Assembly (NCBI RefSeq): GCF_000817785.2
Contig: NZ_JTCM02000001.1
Span: 1 to 64,000, forward strand
Direction: 5' to 3'
Source of the DNA: Hassallia byssoidea VB512170
GTDB lineage: Bacteria > Cyanobacteriota > Cyanobacteriia > Cyanobacteriales > Nostocaceae
DNA length: 64,000 bases
The notes under the pieces were generated by a model that saw only the letters and a program-made list of their open reading frames with translations, searched no databases and had not been told where the DNA came from. Numbering within the stretch: the stretch's first letter is position 1; every line of letters begins with the position of its first letter. The position numbers were made by a program, and so were the translations under genes. Of this stretch, positions 9,327-18,651 are shown in pieces.

Positions 9327-10412
9327 ATGTATTCAAATGTTACGGTAACATCTCATAAACAATTGCGTCCGCGTCTGGTGCTGACGTTGGGAGATCCGGC
9401 TGGGATTGGACCAGAGGTGGTTTTGAAGGCTTTGGCAGATGCGGATGTTCGCAAACACTGTGATGTAACGGTGGTCGGAAGCCGGGATTTATTGACACAA
9501 GTTTATACCAAGTTAAATTTAACTAAGAATTTGGACTCGATCGCAAATCCGGCTGAATTATCAGTTTTGGATGTTCCATCCCAAGGTGAAATTATTACCG
9601 GGATTGGTAACGCAGCTAGTGGTGCGGCTAGTTTTGCTTATATGGAAACTGCGATCGCTCACACGCTATCTGGTAAATTCGATGCGATCGTCACAAGTCC
9701 AATCGCTAAATCTGCATGGAAGGCAGCTGGCTATAATTATCCTGGGCAAACTGAACTTTTGGCAGAAAAATCTGGAGTTGACCGCTTTGGGATGTTATTT
9801 GTGGCGCGATCGCCTCACACAGGTTGGACACTCCGCACTTTACTCGCTAGCACACATATCCCATTAAGTCAAGTATCCCAGGTATTAACACCGGAGTTAA
9901 TGACAAAGAAATTAGATTTGCTGGTGGAATGCTTAGAAAAAGACTTTGGGATAGAAAATGGGAAGATAGCGATCGCTGGTTTAAATCCCCACAGTGGCGA
10001 ACAGGGACAGTTGGGACATGAAGAACAAGATTGGTTAATTCCCTGGTTAGAACAAGAGCGCAAAAATCGCCCATTATTTCAGTTAGATGGTCCGGTCCCA
10101 CCAGATACAATGTGGGTTAAACCCGGTCAAGCATGGTATGGAAATTCTTTAATCCAAAATCTAAAATCTAAAATCCAAAATCCCGCAGATGCTTATTTAG
10201 CACTTTACCACGACCAAGGTTTAATTCCTGTGAAATTGATGGCATTTGATAGAGCGGTTAATACTTCTATCGGTCTTCCTTTTGTGCGGACTTCACCAGA
10301 TCACGGGACAGCATTTGATATTGCAGGTAAAGGAATTGCCGATGCTACTTCGATGAAAGCAGCGATACATTTGGCGGTTGAATTGGTGTGTCAAAAGCTT
10401 AAAATAATGTAA
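9327..10412 (+). CDS. pdxA: 4-hydroxythreonine-4-phosphate dehydrogenase
   Basis: Oxidises 4-phosphohydroxy-L-threonine in the DXP-dependent pyridoxal-phosphate pathway. The 361-residue protein shows [12 protein letters not shown] near the N terminus, [13 protein letters not shown], the metal-binding motifs [10 protein letters not shown] and LYHDQGLIP, and [15 protein letters not shown] run encoding [14 protein letters not shown] (about 10150-10190) lies just before [11 protein letters not shown]. Its DNA is a tandem AAATCTA/AAATCCA heptamer repeat like those in nifJ and rimM, so a repeat seems to have been absorbed into a loop. The frame remains open. Confidence 0.93.
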   Translation: MYSNVTVTSHKQLRPRLVLTLGDPAGIGPEVVLKALADADVRKHCDVTVVGSRDLLTQVYTKLNLTKNLDSIANPAELSVLDVPSQGEIITGIGNAASGAASFAYMETAIAHTLSGKFDAIVTSPIAKSAWKAAGYNYPGQTELLAEKSGVDRFGMLFVARSPHTGWTLRTLLASTHIPLSQVSQVLTPELMTKKLDLLVECLEKDFGIENGKIAIAGLNPHSGEQGQLGHEEQDWLIPWLEQERKNRPLFQLDGPVPPDTMWVKPGQAWYGNSLIQNLKSKIQNPADAYLALYHDQGLIPVKLMAFDRAVNTSIGLPFVRTSPDHGTAFDIAGKGIADATSMKAAIHLAVELVCQKLKIM

Positions 10413-10779
10413 ATGGTAAAAAAGAAGAGACCGAGAGAACATATTATCGCCTCCCATTGAAGTGTTAATTATATCGAGGTAATCCAAATCACAGCACCTT
10501 GAGCGATCGCCACCGATGGAGACAATACTCAAGCGATGAAGTGCAACCGAGCAGCTATGTTGCTTAGTATTGGGTGATGCCGTGCGAAAAGCTGTGGTTG
10601 CGACTTTGTTTACAGCAATTTTCATCTATTTAGACCACAATCTTGTTTATTCATTTCTTCCTTTGCGCCTCTGCGAACGCCACTTGCTACAACGGGGGGA
10701 AAATAAGCAACGCAGTGGCTCCTTTGCGTGAGATAAAAATAATGTGGTTCATTTACTTGAAAATCGCTGTAAGCTAGCT
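10413..10779. other. Intergenic region with scattered cyanobacterial repeat debris
   Basis: No gene is supported. A block CTTTGCGCCTCTGCGAACG, then GCTACAACGGGGGGAA and CCTTTGCGTGAGATAAAA (about 10660-10740), is the common 'tttgcgtctttgcg' intergenic repeat also seen near 43.9, 49.6 and 56.2 kb. Confidence 0.5.
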
Positions 10780-11637
10780 TTAACGTATTTTGGGACGGCT
10801 GAGAATCAGTAACTGCACCCGACCATCACCTGTATTAATTGCCAATACTGGAGGACGCTGATTAGCCTTTGCTCGTGGTGGCATTGCGGGGAAGAGATAT
10901 ACCCAGTTGTTGTTCTCAATCAGCAACCGCCAAACAATAGGTTGCTCTGGATTGGTTGTATCGTTTGTTTCCCGTCCGAAAATCTGCTTGAACTGATCCA
11001 CATCCCCGATAATCCGGGAATTCTTCAGGGGAGGATTGGTCAACAGATCATCCGGATTGCGTCCCAAAGCCATCTTATCGCTGGGGCTAACTAGAGTAAC
11101 AATAGGTCTTGTAGAGGTGTTATTGACTGCATCCTGGTAAGCATCAGCAGTACCCTGCCAACGCGCTAACCAAAACAGAGCAACCAAAATCCAGGCTATA
11201 ATTACGATTTCATGACGGAAAGGCTGGGGAAAAAGCTGGGCAAAGGAACGTAACGGCTTGAGGAGCCAAAAACCGTGCAGTTTTTGCGTAAATCTGCTGA
11301 TGGGTAATTTTGACGTGCTAGGTGGAATGCTTGCATTTGGTGAGCGAATCAACCAAAGAGTGAATTGAATCAAAACTACTGTTATAGTTACAACTATAAT
11401 TGTCCGAATAAATATCCACAAATCACCCAGAATAACTTGAATTGGTACTAGTAGAAATGACTCTACTGGTAAGTTTAAAGTATTAATTTCAACTTCAAAA
11501 AAGCCAAAGTAAGCCCAGCGATATATCCAGCCTGTAAAGTAAAGAAAAATACCTAATACGCCGAGCAGACTAGCGAAGCTGCCAAGAAGATTGGCACTGG
11601 TGGAATTTTGAGATGCTGGGGACATGACTAGTGACAA
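10780..11637 (-). CDS. Uncharacterised multi-pass membrane protein
   Basis: A 285-residue protein. Hydrophobic segments lie near residues 18-42, 55-75, 78-102 and 148-162, consistent with three or four transmembrane helices, followed by a soluble C-terminal region of about 120 residues (PTRPIVTLVSPSDKMALG, then FKQIFGRE and WRLLIENNNWVYLFPAMP). No known domain was recognised. It is divergent from the exported protein and the CHAT gene that follow on the plus strand, and a functional link is only a possibility. The start MSLVMSPAS could also be the second methionine. Confidence 0.65.
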   Translation of the reverse strand: MSLVMSPASQNSTSANLLGSFASLLGVLGIFLYFTGWIYRWAYFGFFEVEINTLNLPVESFLLVPIQVILGDLWIFIRTIIVVTITVVLIQFTLWLIRSPNASIPPSTSKLPISRFTQKLHGFWLLKPLRSFAQLFPQPFRHEIVIIAWILVALFWLARWQGTADAYQDAVNNTSTRPIVTLVSPSDKMALGRNPDDLLTNPPLKNSRIIGDVDQFKQIFGRETNDTTNPEQPIVWRLLIENNNWVYLFPAMPPRAKANQRPPVLAINTGDGRVQLLILSRPKIR

Positions 11638-12029
11638 AAACTACTAAATATATGGTTCAAACTAGTATCTGGTTTACCGAAGGGGGCAACGCTCAATCGC
11701 TTTATTGTTGCACACACTCTTTGCGTCCCCATGCTACCTACGCCACATCGGTAAGGCTTACCCAAGGTTGGCGATTAGCCACCAGCAAGAGACATGATAA
11801 GCATCGGCTAGGTGTAAATCTTCATCCTCGGTTATCTGGTAGTGTTTCTGTAATTGCCCGTAGTGGAGCGTTGCCCAAAAAGTTGCGATCGCACTTTTGA
11901 GCAAACTTGTTTCAAAAGTTACCGGAACAAGAGGAACTTTTTGTGATTCTATATCAGTAGCCCTAAGTATATCTAAGGGTAAACCACTTTATTGCGTTAC
12001 TCTTTATCTCGTTAATATTATTTAAATGC
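11638..12029. other. Intergenic region between divergent genes
   Basis: About 390 bp separating divergent genes, so it probably contains both promoters. An 89-codon open frame (11631-11900) has no family resemblance and is not called. GCGATCGC occurs near 11886. Confidence 0.4.
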
Positions 12030-12596
12030 ATGAAAGTATTTTTCAAAACACTGATTTTTGCCCTAGTGCTGACTGTCGCGGGGACGGGAGAAAATGTACA
12101 AGCAGTGATTGGCACTATTCAAATAGCCCAAACGCAGAAGGCAGCAGTTAACGCGCCGATACCCTTGGCGCTACCCAGCACTGCGGATGTGGTACTGAAG
12201 AATGGAAGTTCGATGACGGGACAGGTGACAGCGTTTGACCCGAACAAGCAAATAATTCAGATTTCCCTCAGTCGTGTTTCTCGCTCACTCAAAATTGCCC
12301 AGATTAAGCAAGTAACCTTTAAGCGAGATGGTCTAGTTTATACCAGCGATGGTCGGCGGGTCATCCGGGGAGACGATAACTCACAGGCTCAACAAAGCAC
12401 TTGGAAGAATATTCCACTGAATGCGTTTCGGTTTCTCAACCCTAGGCAAGCAAGCGTAGACCTGGCAACACTCATGAATCCGAGGGATCTCCGTGGTATT
12501 CGGGGAGTGGCTGTTAAGAGTTTATATGTAGCGGATGAAATTCAGTTTCAAACTGCTGGAAAGATGACTATCAAGGTAACGCCTACTGACCCTTAG
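12030..12596 (+). CDS. Exported protein of unknown function
   Basis: A 188-residue protein starting with a typical signal peptide (MKVFFKTLIFALVLTVAG...; cleavage plausible near residues 26-35). The mature part begins with a small beta-rich stretch (VVLKNGSSMTGQVTAFDPNKQ) that resembles Sm-like or DUF6515-type 'ADVVLLKNGQ' folds, then a basic region. No family was assigned. It lies 69 bp upstream of the large TPR-CHAT gene in the same direction, probably one transcription unit. The TPR-CHAT protein also starts with a signal-like segment, so both may act outside the cytoplasm. Confidence 0.7.
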   Translation: MKVFFKTLIFALVLTVAGTGENVQAVIGTIQIAQTQKAAVNAPIPLALPSTADVVLKNGSSMTGQVTAFDPNKQIIQISLSRVSRSLKIAQIKQVTFKRDGLVYTSDGRRVIRGDDNSQAQQSTWKNIPLNAFRFLNPRQASVDLATLMNPRDLRGIRGVAVKSLYVADEIQFQTAGKMTIKVTPTDP

Positions 12597-12665
12597 GTTC
12601 GATGGTGCTGGTGCTATCTACCCACATATTACTGGGATTGTAATTTTATCAAAGATGAAATTTTA

Positions 12666-15600
12666 ATGCAACGCATTCTCAAAGTTTTGTTGGCAGTGGG
12701 AATTGGTTTGGCTCCAGTTGTTATGCAGTCAACTGTTGAACCAGTGTGGGGACAAACTCAGAATCCCCAAAGTGAAGAGGCGCTAAAACTTCTGAACCAA
12801 GCGCTGAAACAAACACGGCAAAGCCAACCACAGCAGGCAATAGAAACGTTTAAGCAAGTTTTAGCAATTGCACAACAACTTAAAGACCGAAAGCTGGAGG
12901 CAACTGCTCTACTTGGAATAGGTTTAAACTTTGGCAACATTGGGCAGCAGCAGAAAGCATTGGAGTTTTACAACCAAGCTCTTGTTATTAGTCGATCTGT
13001 GGGCGATCGCGTCGGGGAAGCCATTATCTTGAATGCGGTCGGTACAGTCTACATCTACATTGGGCAGCCCCAGAAAGCATTGGCGTTTTTCAACCAAGCC
13101 CTGCCTACTCTTCAAGAAGTGGGCAACCGCGCTCTTGAACCCCAGATCCTAAGTAATATTGGTGTAGTTTACATCGACATTGGGCAGCCCCAGAAAGCAT
13201 TGGCGTTTTTCAACAAAGCCCTGCCCATTAGTCGAGAGGTGGGCAACCGCGCTGCGTCAGCCATAGTCCTGGGTAATATCGGTGAGGTCTACATCAACCA
13301 AGCAGTGGGCAACCGCGATTCTGAAGCCTCAATCTTGACTAATATCGGTGCGGTCTACAGCAGGATTGGGCAACCCCAGAAAGCTTTAGAGTTTTTCAAC
13401 CAAACCTTGCCTATCTTCCGAGCGATGGGCAACCGTGTCAAGGAAGCAATTACCCTGAATAGTATCGCTGATGTCTACGGCAAGATTGGGCAACCTCAAA
13501 AAGCATTGGAGTTTCTCAACCAATCCCTGCCCATCCGCCGAGAGGTGGGCGATCGTCTTGGGGAAGCCAATATTTTGAATAATATCGCTCAGGTCTACGC
13601 GGACATTGGGCAGCCCCAGAAAGCATTGGAGTTTTACAACCAATCCCTGCCGATTACACGAGCAGTGGGCGATCGCGCCGGGGAAGCCACTACTCTAAAT
13701 AATATCGCTGCGGTCTACACTGGCATTGGGCAGCCCCAGAAAGCTTTAGAGTTTTACAACCAAGCTCTGCCGATTAAACGAGCGGTGGGCGATCGCGCTG
13801 GGGAAGCCACTACCCTGAGTAATATCGGTGGGGTCTACAGCGACATTGGGCAGCCCCAAAAAGCATTAGAGTTTTACAACCAAGCCTTGCCGATTACACG
13901 AGCGGTGGGCGATCGTGCGCTTGAAGCTAGAATTATGAGTAATATCGGTCTGGTCTACACTGGCATTGGGCAGCCCCAGAAAGCTTTAGAGTTTTACAAC
14001 CAAGCCCTGCCGATTAGACGAGCGGTGGGCGATCGTTTAGGAGAAGCTACAACTCTGAATAATATCGGTGGGGTCTACAGCAACACTGGGCAGCCCCAGA
14101 AAGCTTTGGAGTTTTACACCCAAGCCCTGCCGATTAGACGAGCGGTGGGCGATCGCGCTGGAGAAGCTACAACTGTGAGTAATATCGCTGGGGTCTACTT
14201 CGACATTGGGCAGCCGAAGAAAGCATTGACGTTTATCAACCAAGCCCTACAGATTATGCGAGAAGTGGGCAACCGTGCTGGGGAAGCGACAATTCTGAAT
14301 AATATCGGTTTGGTCTACGGCAACATTGGGCAGCCCCAGAAAGCTTTGGAGTTTTACAACCAAGCCCTGCCGATTAAACGAGCGGTGGGCGATCGCGCTG
14401 GAGAAGCTAATACTCTGAATAATATCGGTGGGGTCTACAGAGACATTGGGCAGTCTCAGAAAGCATTGGAGTTTTTAAACCAAGCCCTACCGATTCAACG
14501 AGAGGTGGGCGATCGTGATTCTGAAGCTAATACTCTGAATAATATCGCTGTGGTCTACAGTCAGATTGGGCAGTCTCAGAAAGCATTAGATTTCTACAAC
14601 CAAGCCCTGCCAATTACACGAGAAGTAGGCAACCGTGCGCTTGAAGCTACAACTCTGAGTAATATCGGTTTGGTCTACAGCAACATTGGGCAACCCCAGA
14701 AAGCTTTGGAGTTTTACAACCAAGCCTTGCCGATTAGACGAGCGGTAGGCGATCGTGATGGAGAAGCTGTTACTCTGAGTAATATCGGTGCGGTCTACCA
14801 GGACATTGGGCAGTCTCAGAAAGCATTGGAGTTTTACAACCAAGTCCTGTCCATCTTTCGAGAGGTGGGCAACCGTGCTGCGGAAGCCACTACCCTGAGT
14901 AATATCGGTTCAGTCTACAGCAAGATTGGGCAACTGAGTAAAGCTGCTACAAATTGGGAGCAAGCAGTCAGGATAACTCTGGAAATTCGTAAAGGACTAA
15001 CCAAAGACTTTCGGGCAGAATTTTTGCAGCAAGAACAAGGAACTTCCATCGCCCTCGTGGATCTCCTCATTAGGCAAAAGCAAGCAGATTCAGCTTATGA
15101 ATGGGCTAACCTCGCTACAACTGCTGACTTGATTGACTACGCCCGCTTGCTTAATGCCAAAGTCGCTAACCCCGATGCTCAACGAGCTATTGATGAGTGG
15201 AACCAGCTTTATCAGCAACTGCAATTTCTGCGTCAGCGCTTACAGGATAAATTTTCCGATACACTCTCAGGGCAAATGCGGGAGCGAGAAGCCCAAGTTA
15301 ACCAGCAAGCCGAAGTTATCTCGAAGCGCTTTCCGGAAGTGGCAGAACTGTTTGAAACCAATCCCACAGACATTGCTCAACTAAGAGCCAGTATCCCAGC
15401 TGGTACAACAGTAATTCATCCTGTCTTACTGACGAACAATAAAAGTATCCCAAATACAATCGCTCTGTTTATTTTGACCAAAGACAAGCTGACAGTAAAG
15501 CTTGTACCTGTTAATCCGGCTGAATTCGATAACTTACTCACCCAAACCCATGCTCAACTAATCAATCGCTTTGATGATAAATACCTCGACAACTTGGAAA

Positions 15601-16433
15601 AGCTTTATAATCTGCTGATTCGTCCAGTTGAAGCTGAAATTCAGGCAACCAACCCCACACAACTTAGCATCATCGCCACTGGAGCTTTCCGCTACATCCC
15701 CTTTGAAGCCCTCTACAACAGCAAAACCGACAAATACCTGATTCAGGAATACCCCGTTAGCTACCTGACTCGTCTCTCTACCCATTCTCTCCAAGCTACT
15801 CGGACAAAAAACTCAACATCTGCCAAGAAGGTTCTAGCTCTTGGCAACCCGATTCCTAAAAACCCCTTGGCACTGCCTGGATCTGAAATTGAAGTCAACA
15901 GCATTACTCAAATCCTACCGGGAAGTGAAGCTATAATTGGCAACAAAGCTACACTCGCCACATTCAAAACTCAAGCTCCTCGCTTTCCTCTGCTACACCT
16001 GGCAACGCATGGCTGTTTCCAGCGAGGGGGCTGCTCGAAATTAGGCTTGTCAGAGAATGTCCTTTTATTTGCTGACCAAAAACTCAACATTGCTGATGCA
16101 GCCCTGTTGGGATTGAGCAACACTGATTTAATCACCCTTAGTGCCTGTCAGACTGCCCTAAATACTGATTCTAAAGGGAAACTATTGATTGGTGAGGGCG
16201 CAGAACCAATTACCGGACTTGCCTACCTGTTTGAGCGTGCAGGAGCTAGAGCCGTTATTGCCAATCTTTGGAGCATTGAGGATAAAACGACCCAGGAAAT
16301 CATGGTACAGTTTTACCGAAACCTGAAACAGGGGATGAGTAAGGGTGAAGCGTTGCGCCAAGCTAAGTTAAGCCAAATTAATAGTCATCCTTTCTTCTGG
16401 TCATCCTTTGTCCTCATCGGTAATGCCGAGTAG
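12666..16433 (+). CDS. Large TPR-CHAT domain protein
   Basis: A 1255-residue protein. A signal-like N terminus (LLAVGIGLAPVVM) is followed by about 17 tetratricopeptide units of 40 residues (residues about 60-760; consensus IGQPQKALEFYNQALPI then GDRAGEATTLNNIG), a linker helix region, and a C-terminal CHAT caspase-like protease domain (about 930-1255) with the His in HLATHGCFQ and the Cys in LSACQTAL. CHAT-TPR proteins are widespread in filamentous cyanobacteria and are thought to act in regulated proteolysis or cell-death-like responses; the substrate here is unknown. One repeat unit is only half length (around 13300). The frame is intact. Confidence 0.9.
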   Translation: MQRILKVLLAVGIGLAPVVMQSTVEPVWGQTQNPQSEEALKLLNQALKQTRQSQPQQAIETFKQVLAIAQQLKDRKLEATALLGIGLNFGNIGQQQKALEFYNQALVISRSVGDRVGEAIILNAVGTVYIYIGQPQKALAFFNQALPTLQEVGNRALEPQILSNIGVVYIDIGQPQKALAFFNKALPISREVGNRAASAIVLGNIGEVYINQAVGNRDSEASILTNIGAVYSRIGQPQKALEFFNQTLPIFRAMGNRVKEAITLNSIADVYGKIGQPQKALEFLNQSLPIRREVGDRLGEANILNNIAQVYADIGQPQKALEFYNQSLPITRAVGDRAGEATTLNNIAAVYTGIGQPQKALEFYNQALPIKRAVGDRAGEATTLSNIGGVYSDIGQPQKALEFYNQALPITRAVGDRALEARIMSNIGLVYTGIGQPQKALEFYNQALPIRRAVGDRLGEATTLNNIGGVYSNTGQPQKALEFYTQALPIRRAVGDRAGEATTVSNIAGVYFDIGQPKKALTFINQALQIMREVGNRAGEATILNNIGLVYGNIGQPQKALEFYNQALPIKRAVGDRAGEANTLNNIGGVYRDIGQSQKALEFLNQALPIQREVGDRDSEANTLNNIAVVYSQIGQSQKALDFYNQALPITREVGNRALEATTLSNIGLVYSNIGQPQKALEFYNQALPIRRAVGDRDGEAVTLSNIGAVYQDIGQSQKALEFYNQVLSIFREVGNRAAEATTLSNIGSVYSKIGQLSKAATNWEQAVRITLEIRKGLTKDFRAEFLQQEQGTSIALVDLLIRQKQADSAYEWANLATTADLIDYARLLNAKVANPDAQRAIDEWNQLYQQLQFLRQRLQDKFSDTLSGQMREREAQVNQQAEVISKRFPEVAELFETNPTDIAQLRASIPAGTTVIHPVLLTNNKSIPNTIALFILTKDKLTVKLVPVNPAEFDNLLTQTHAQLINRFDDKYLDNLEKLYNLLIRPVEAEIQATNPTQLSIIATGAFRYIPFEALYNSKTDKYLIQEYPVSYLTRLSTHSLQATRTKNSTSAKKVLALGNPIPKNPLALPGSEIEVNSITQILPGSEAIIGNKATLATFKTQAPRFPLLHLATHGCFQRGGCSKLGLSENVLLFADQKLNIADAALLGLSNTDLITLSACQTALNTDSKGKLLIGEGAEPITGLAYLFERAGARAVIANLWSIEDKTTQEIMVQFYRNLKQGMSKGEALRQAKLSQINSHPFFWSSFVLIGNAE
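12947..14930 (+). repeat. 120-bp tandem repeats encoding TPR units
   Basis: ATTGGGCAGCCCCAGAAAGC-like starts recur every 120 bp from 12947 to 14927 (17 occurrences), except for one 180-bp interval (13187-13367) in which a 60-bp half unit is inserted or left over. Neighbouring units are nearly identical at DNA level, including the GGGCGATCGC segment, so recent expansion or gene conversion is likely. Confidence 0.85.
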
Positions 16434-16508
16434 GTGATGTTGGGCAGATGCGATGCACGTCGAACCTGTCTGCATCAATGCGATCGCGCTTTAACCCTTA
16501 AGCGAACC

Positions 16509-17405
16509 TTATTTAGCCTGCTCCAACCAGTTCACCAAATCGGACATATCGCTAAAATCTAGTAGATCCTCGCCCAAAGCTTCGAGCCGATCTAATGGTA
16601 ATTCACGAATACGCTCCTCCAAAGATGGTTCAAGTGTCCCCACCCGACGATTTAACTGCCGCAGCACCAGCTTTTGTGCCTCCTGCTCCATCCAACTTGT
16701 GACAATTTGCATAACTTGTTCCTCCTCCTTCAATCCCATCGTATCAAGTTCACTCTGAAAAACTCGCTCCTCTGTTGCATTTAACCGTAGGTACGTATCC
16801 ACAAATCCAGATATTAACTGTGTGCGTGCCGGATCAAGCCGTAGTGTTGCTAGTAACCGCAAACACTCTGCCTTTACCCTCGGACGATCTTTTGGGGCAA
16901 TTTGCATTTTTGCCATCAATGCCGCCGCCACTGGATTTTGCTGTTGCAGGAAATCTCTCCAGTTAAGTTGATTAAGTTGTATCGCTGTGAAGTTGAATTC
17001 CAGTACCTTTAAATTCGGAAATTCTACCTGATACTGTTTCTTTTCCTCGCGCTTTGGCTCATCAAAGGAAAACACCACTACTGGATAGATAGGCAGCAAA
17101 TGTTCTTGATGCAGCTTGGCAAAATAGAAGAACATTCTTCGAGTAAAGTTGGCTTCGCTCGAAGACTGGTTTTCTACATGAATAATAAAGCAAGTTTCTT
17201 GCCCACGAAACCTTACTAGTGCAAGCAAGTCAAGAATTTTGCGCTCTCCAGTAATGATGTCAGTAAAGTACTCTTGTTGCAAAAAGGTGACAGGTTCACG
17301 CTCTAAATAGTCAGCTACTTCTGGTAGAAATAGCTCTATAAACTCAAAGAAAAACGTAGATAGGAGTTTTTTGAAAAGTTGGTCGTGGTCAATTTGTTCG
17401 GTCAT
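16509..17405 (-). CDS. Rpn-family PD-(D/E)XK nuclease with DUF4351 tail
   Basis: A 298-residue protein of the Rpn/PDDEXK transposase-like family. The nuclease core shows DHDQLFKKLL, the acidic residue in KILDLLALV (Asp59) and the FIIHVENQ strand (Glu78 and Gln80). A C-terminal DUF4351 region reads VLRQLNRRVGTLEPSLEERIRELPLDRLEALGE. Rpn proteins are DNA endonucleases linked to RecA-independent recombination; in cyanobacteria they are numerous, and their role is uncertain. It is convergent with the CHAT gene, with 75 bp between the stop codons. Confidence 0.85.
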   Translation of the reverse strand: MTEQIDHDQLFKKLLSTFFFEFIELFLPEVADYLEREPVTFLQQEYFTDIITGERKILDLLALVRFRGQETCFIIHVENQSSSEANFTRRMFFYFAKLHQEHLLPIYPVVVFSFDEPKREEKKQYQVEFPNLKVLEFNFTAIQLNQLNWRDFLQQQNPVAAALMAKMQIAPKDRPRVKAECLRLLATLRLDPARTQLISGFVDTYLRLNATEERVFQSELDTMGLKEEEQVMQIVTSWMEQEAQKLVLRQLNRRVGTLEPSLEERIRELPLDRLEALGEDLLDFSDMSDLVNWLEQAK

Positions 17406-17853
17406 GCAACAATGCTAGAAATTCTCTAATGTTTTCAATGAGGTCAGCGTTGTTGGTTGTTAATTGTTATTTGGAGCGTTGTTGGTTGTTGGTTCTTAAG
17501 ATTTAGCACTACCCACTACCCACTATCCACTATCCACTAACCACTATCCACTAACCACTATTATATTTTTGTTGTTGACGCTCGCTTGAGAAAGTTGAAA
17601 AGCCTATAACTTGATTTTTGTCAAACAAAATATACACTATTTAATTTTGTAGTCTTATAAAAAGATTGTCATATAAATTAGATTTATATAATTGCTAATT
17701 AAGTTGGGTTTGACGCCGATCGCTTGCAAACATTTATCTTTGCGAGCAAGTCTATCTGAAGGGGGATATTTACAAGCTTCATACCCAGGAAAGAGAGAGT
17801 AAATTTTTAGTGTTTGCTAAATTACTGATATTAACATAATCGGCGAGGGATGT
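17406..17853. repeat. Intergenic region with CCACTAT heptamer repeats
   Basis: The part near the Rpn gene contains TTGGTTGTT units and about eight CCACTAT/CCACTAA heptamers (about 17510-17560). The rest is AT-rich and probably holds the promoter of the rhodanese-like gene. No gene is supported. Confidence 0.6.
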
Positions 17854-18522
17854 ATGGAATCAGAAAACAATATCGAATCAGCAGCGAAGGATGCAGCAGA
17901 TTCAGCTAAAAATACCGCAGAATCAGCGAAGGATACAGCACAATCAGCAGCGAAGAATGTTGCTTCTTCAGCCAAGGATGTCGCAGAATCCGCTAAAAAT
18001 ACCGCAGAATCAGCAGGGAAGAATGTCGCAGATGCAGCGAATAAGGTAGGACAAGCTGGTAAGAAGGCTGTCAATAATGTAGTAGGGGATGTTATTCCTT
18101 CACAGCCACCAATTGACCCCCAATCTGATGTTCATGTGCTGAAATCGCGTCTGGAATGGGGCGAACCAGCTTTTACAATTTTGGATGTGCGCGATCGCAT
18201 GACCTATAATGATGGTCACATCATGGGATCAATGCCAATGCCAATCGATGAATTGGTAGACCGTGCAACCCCAAGTTTAGCTAAAAGCCGTGATATTTAC
18301 GTTTACGGCGCAAATGACGAAGAAACGAACCAAGCCGCACAAGCACTTCGTTCTGCTGGATTTGAACATGTCTCAGCACTCAAAGGTGGTCTTGCTGCAT
18401 GGAAAGCTGTCGGCGGTCCAACTGAGGGTATTGTAGAATCAAAGACTCCCGCAGGCGCAGATGACTACAATGTTGTAGATCGCTTGAAAAATCACGCCGA
18501 AACACAAAACAAAAACGTGTAA
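17854..18522 (+). CDS. LEA-like helical repeat protein fused to a non-catalytic rhodanese domain
   Basis: A 222-residue protein. Residues 1-76 are an Ala/Ser/Lys/Asp-rich repeat with roughly 11-residue periodicity (KDAADSAKNTA, KDVAESAKNTA), as in late-embryogenesis-abundant or apolipoprotein-like amphipathic helices. Residues about 92-185 are a rhodanese domain (LDVRDRMTYNDGHIMGSMPM, then KGGLAAWKAVGG). At the active-site loop the sequence is YVYGANDEE, with Gly152 where the catalytic Cys is expected, so sulfurtransferase activity is unlikely. The helical part may bind membranes or protect during desiccation; this is inference. Confidence 0.85.
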   Translation: MESENNIESAAKDAADSAKNTAESAKDTAQSAAKNVASSAKDVAESAKNTAESAGKNVADAANKVGQAGKKAVNNVVGDVIPSQPPIDPQSDVHVLKSRLEWGEPAFTILDVRDRMTYNDGHIMGSMPMPIDELVDRATPSLAKSRDIYVYGANDEETNQAAQALRSAGFEHVSALKGGLAAWKAVGGPTEGIVESKTPAGADDYNVVDRLKNHAETQNKNV

Positions 18523-18540
18523 TTAAGAGTCAAGAATTAG

Positions 18541-18569
18541 GTAGAGACGTTCCACTGGAACGTCTGTAC
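18541..18569. repeat. GTAGAGACGTTCC palindromic repeat
   Basis: An inverted repeat GTAGAGACGTTCC / GGAACGTCTGTAC after the rhodanese-like gene. The same palindrome family recurs at 28875 (inside nifJ), 32848, 45527 and 60750. It may serve as a bidirectional terminator here between convergent genes. Confidence 0.8.
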
Positions 18570-18651
18570 AAAAGTCAAGAGTCAAAAGTCAAGAATTAAA
18601 AAACTATGGAATGCGTGACTTTTTGACTCTTAACTCTGTGTACCTAACTTA

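Noticed and set aside
11631-11900. 89-codon open frame starting inside the divergent membrane-protein gene
   Set aside because: No family resemblance, mixed low-complexity composition, and it occupies a divergent promoter region; probably chance.
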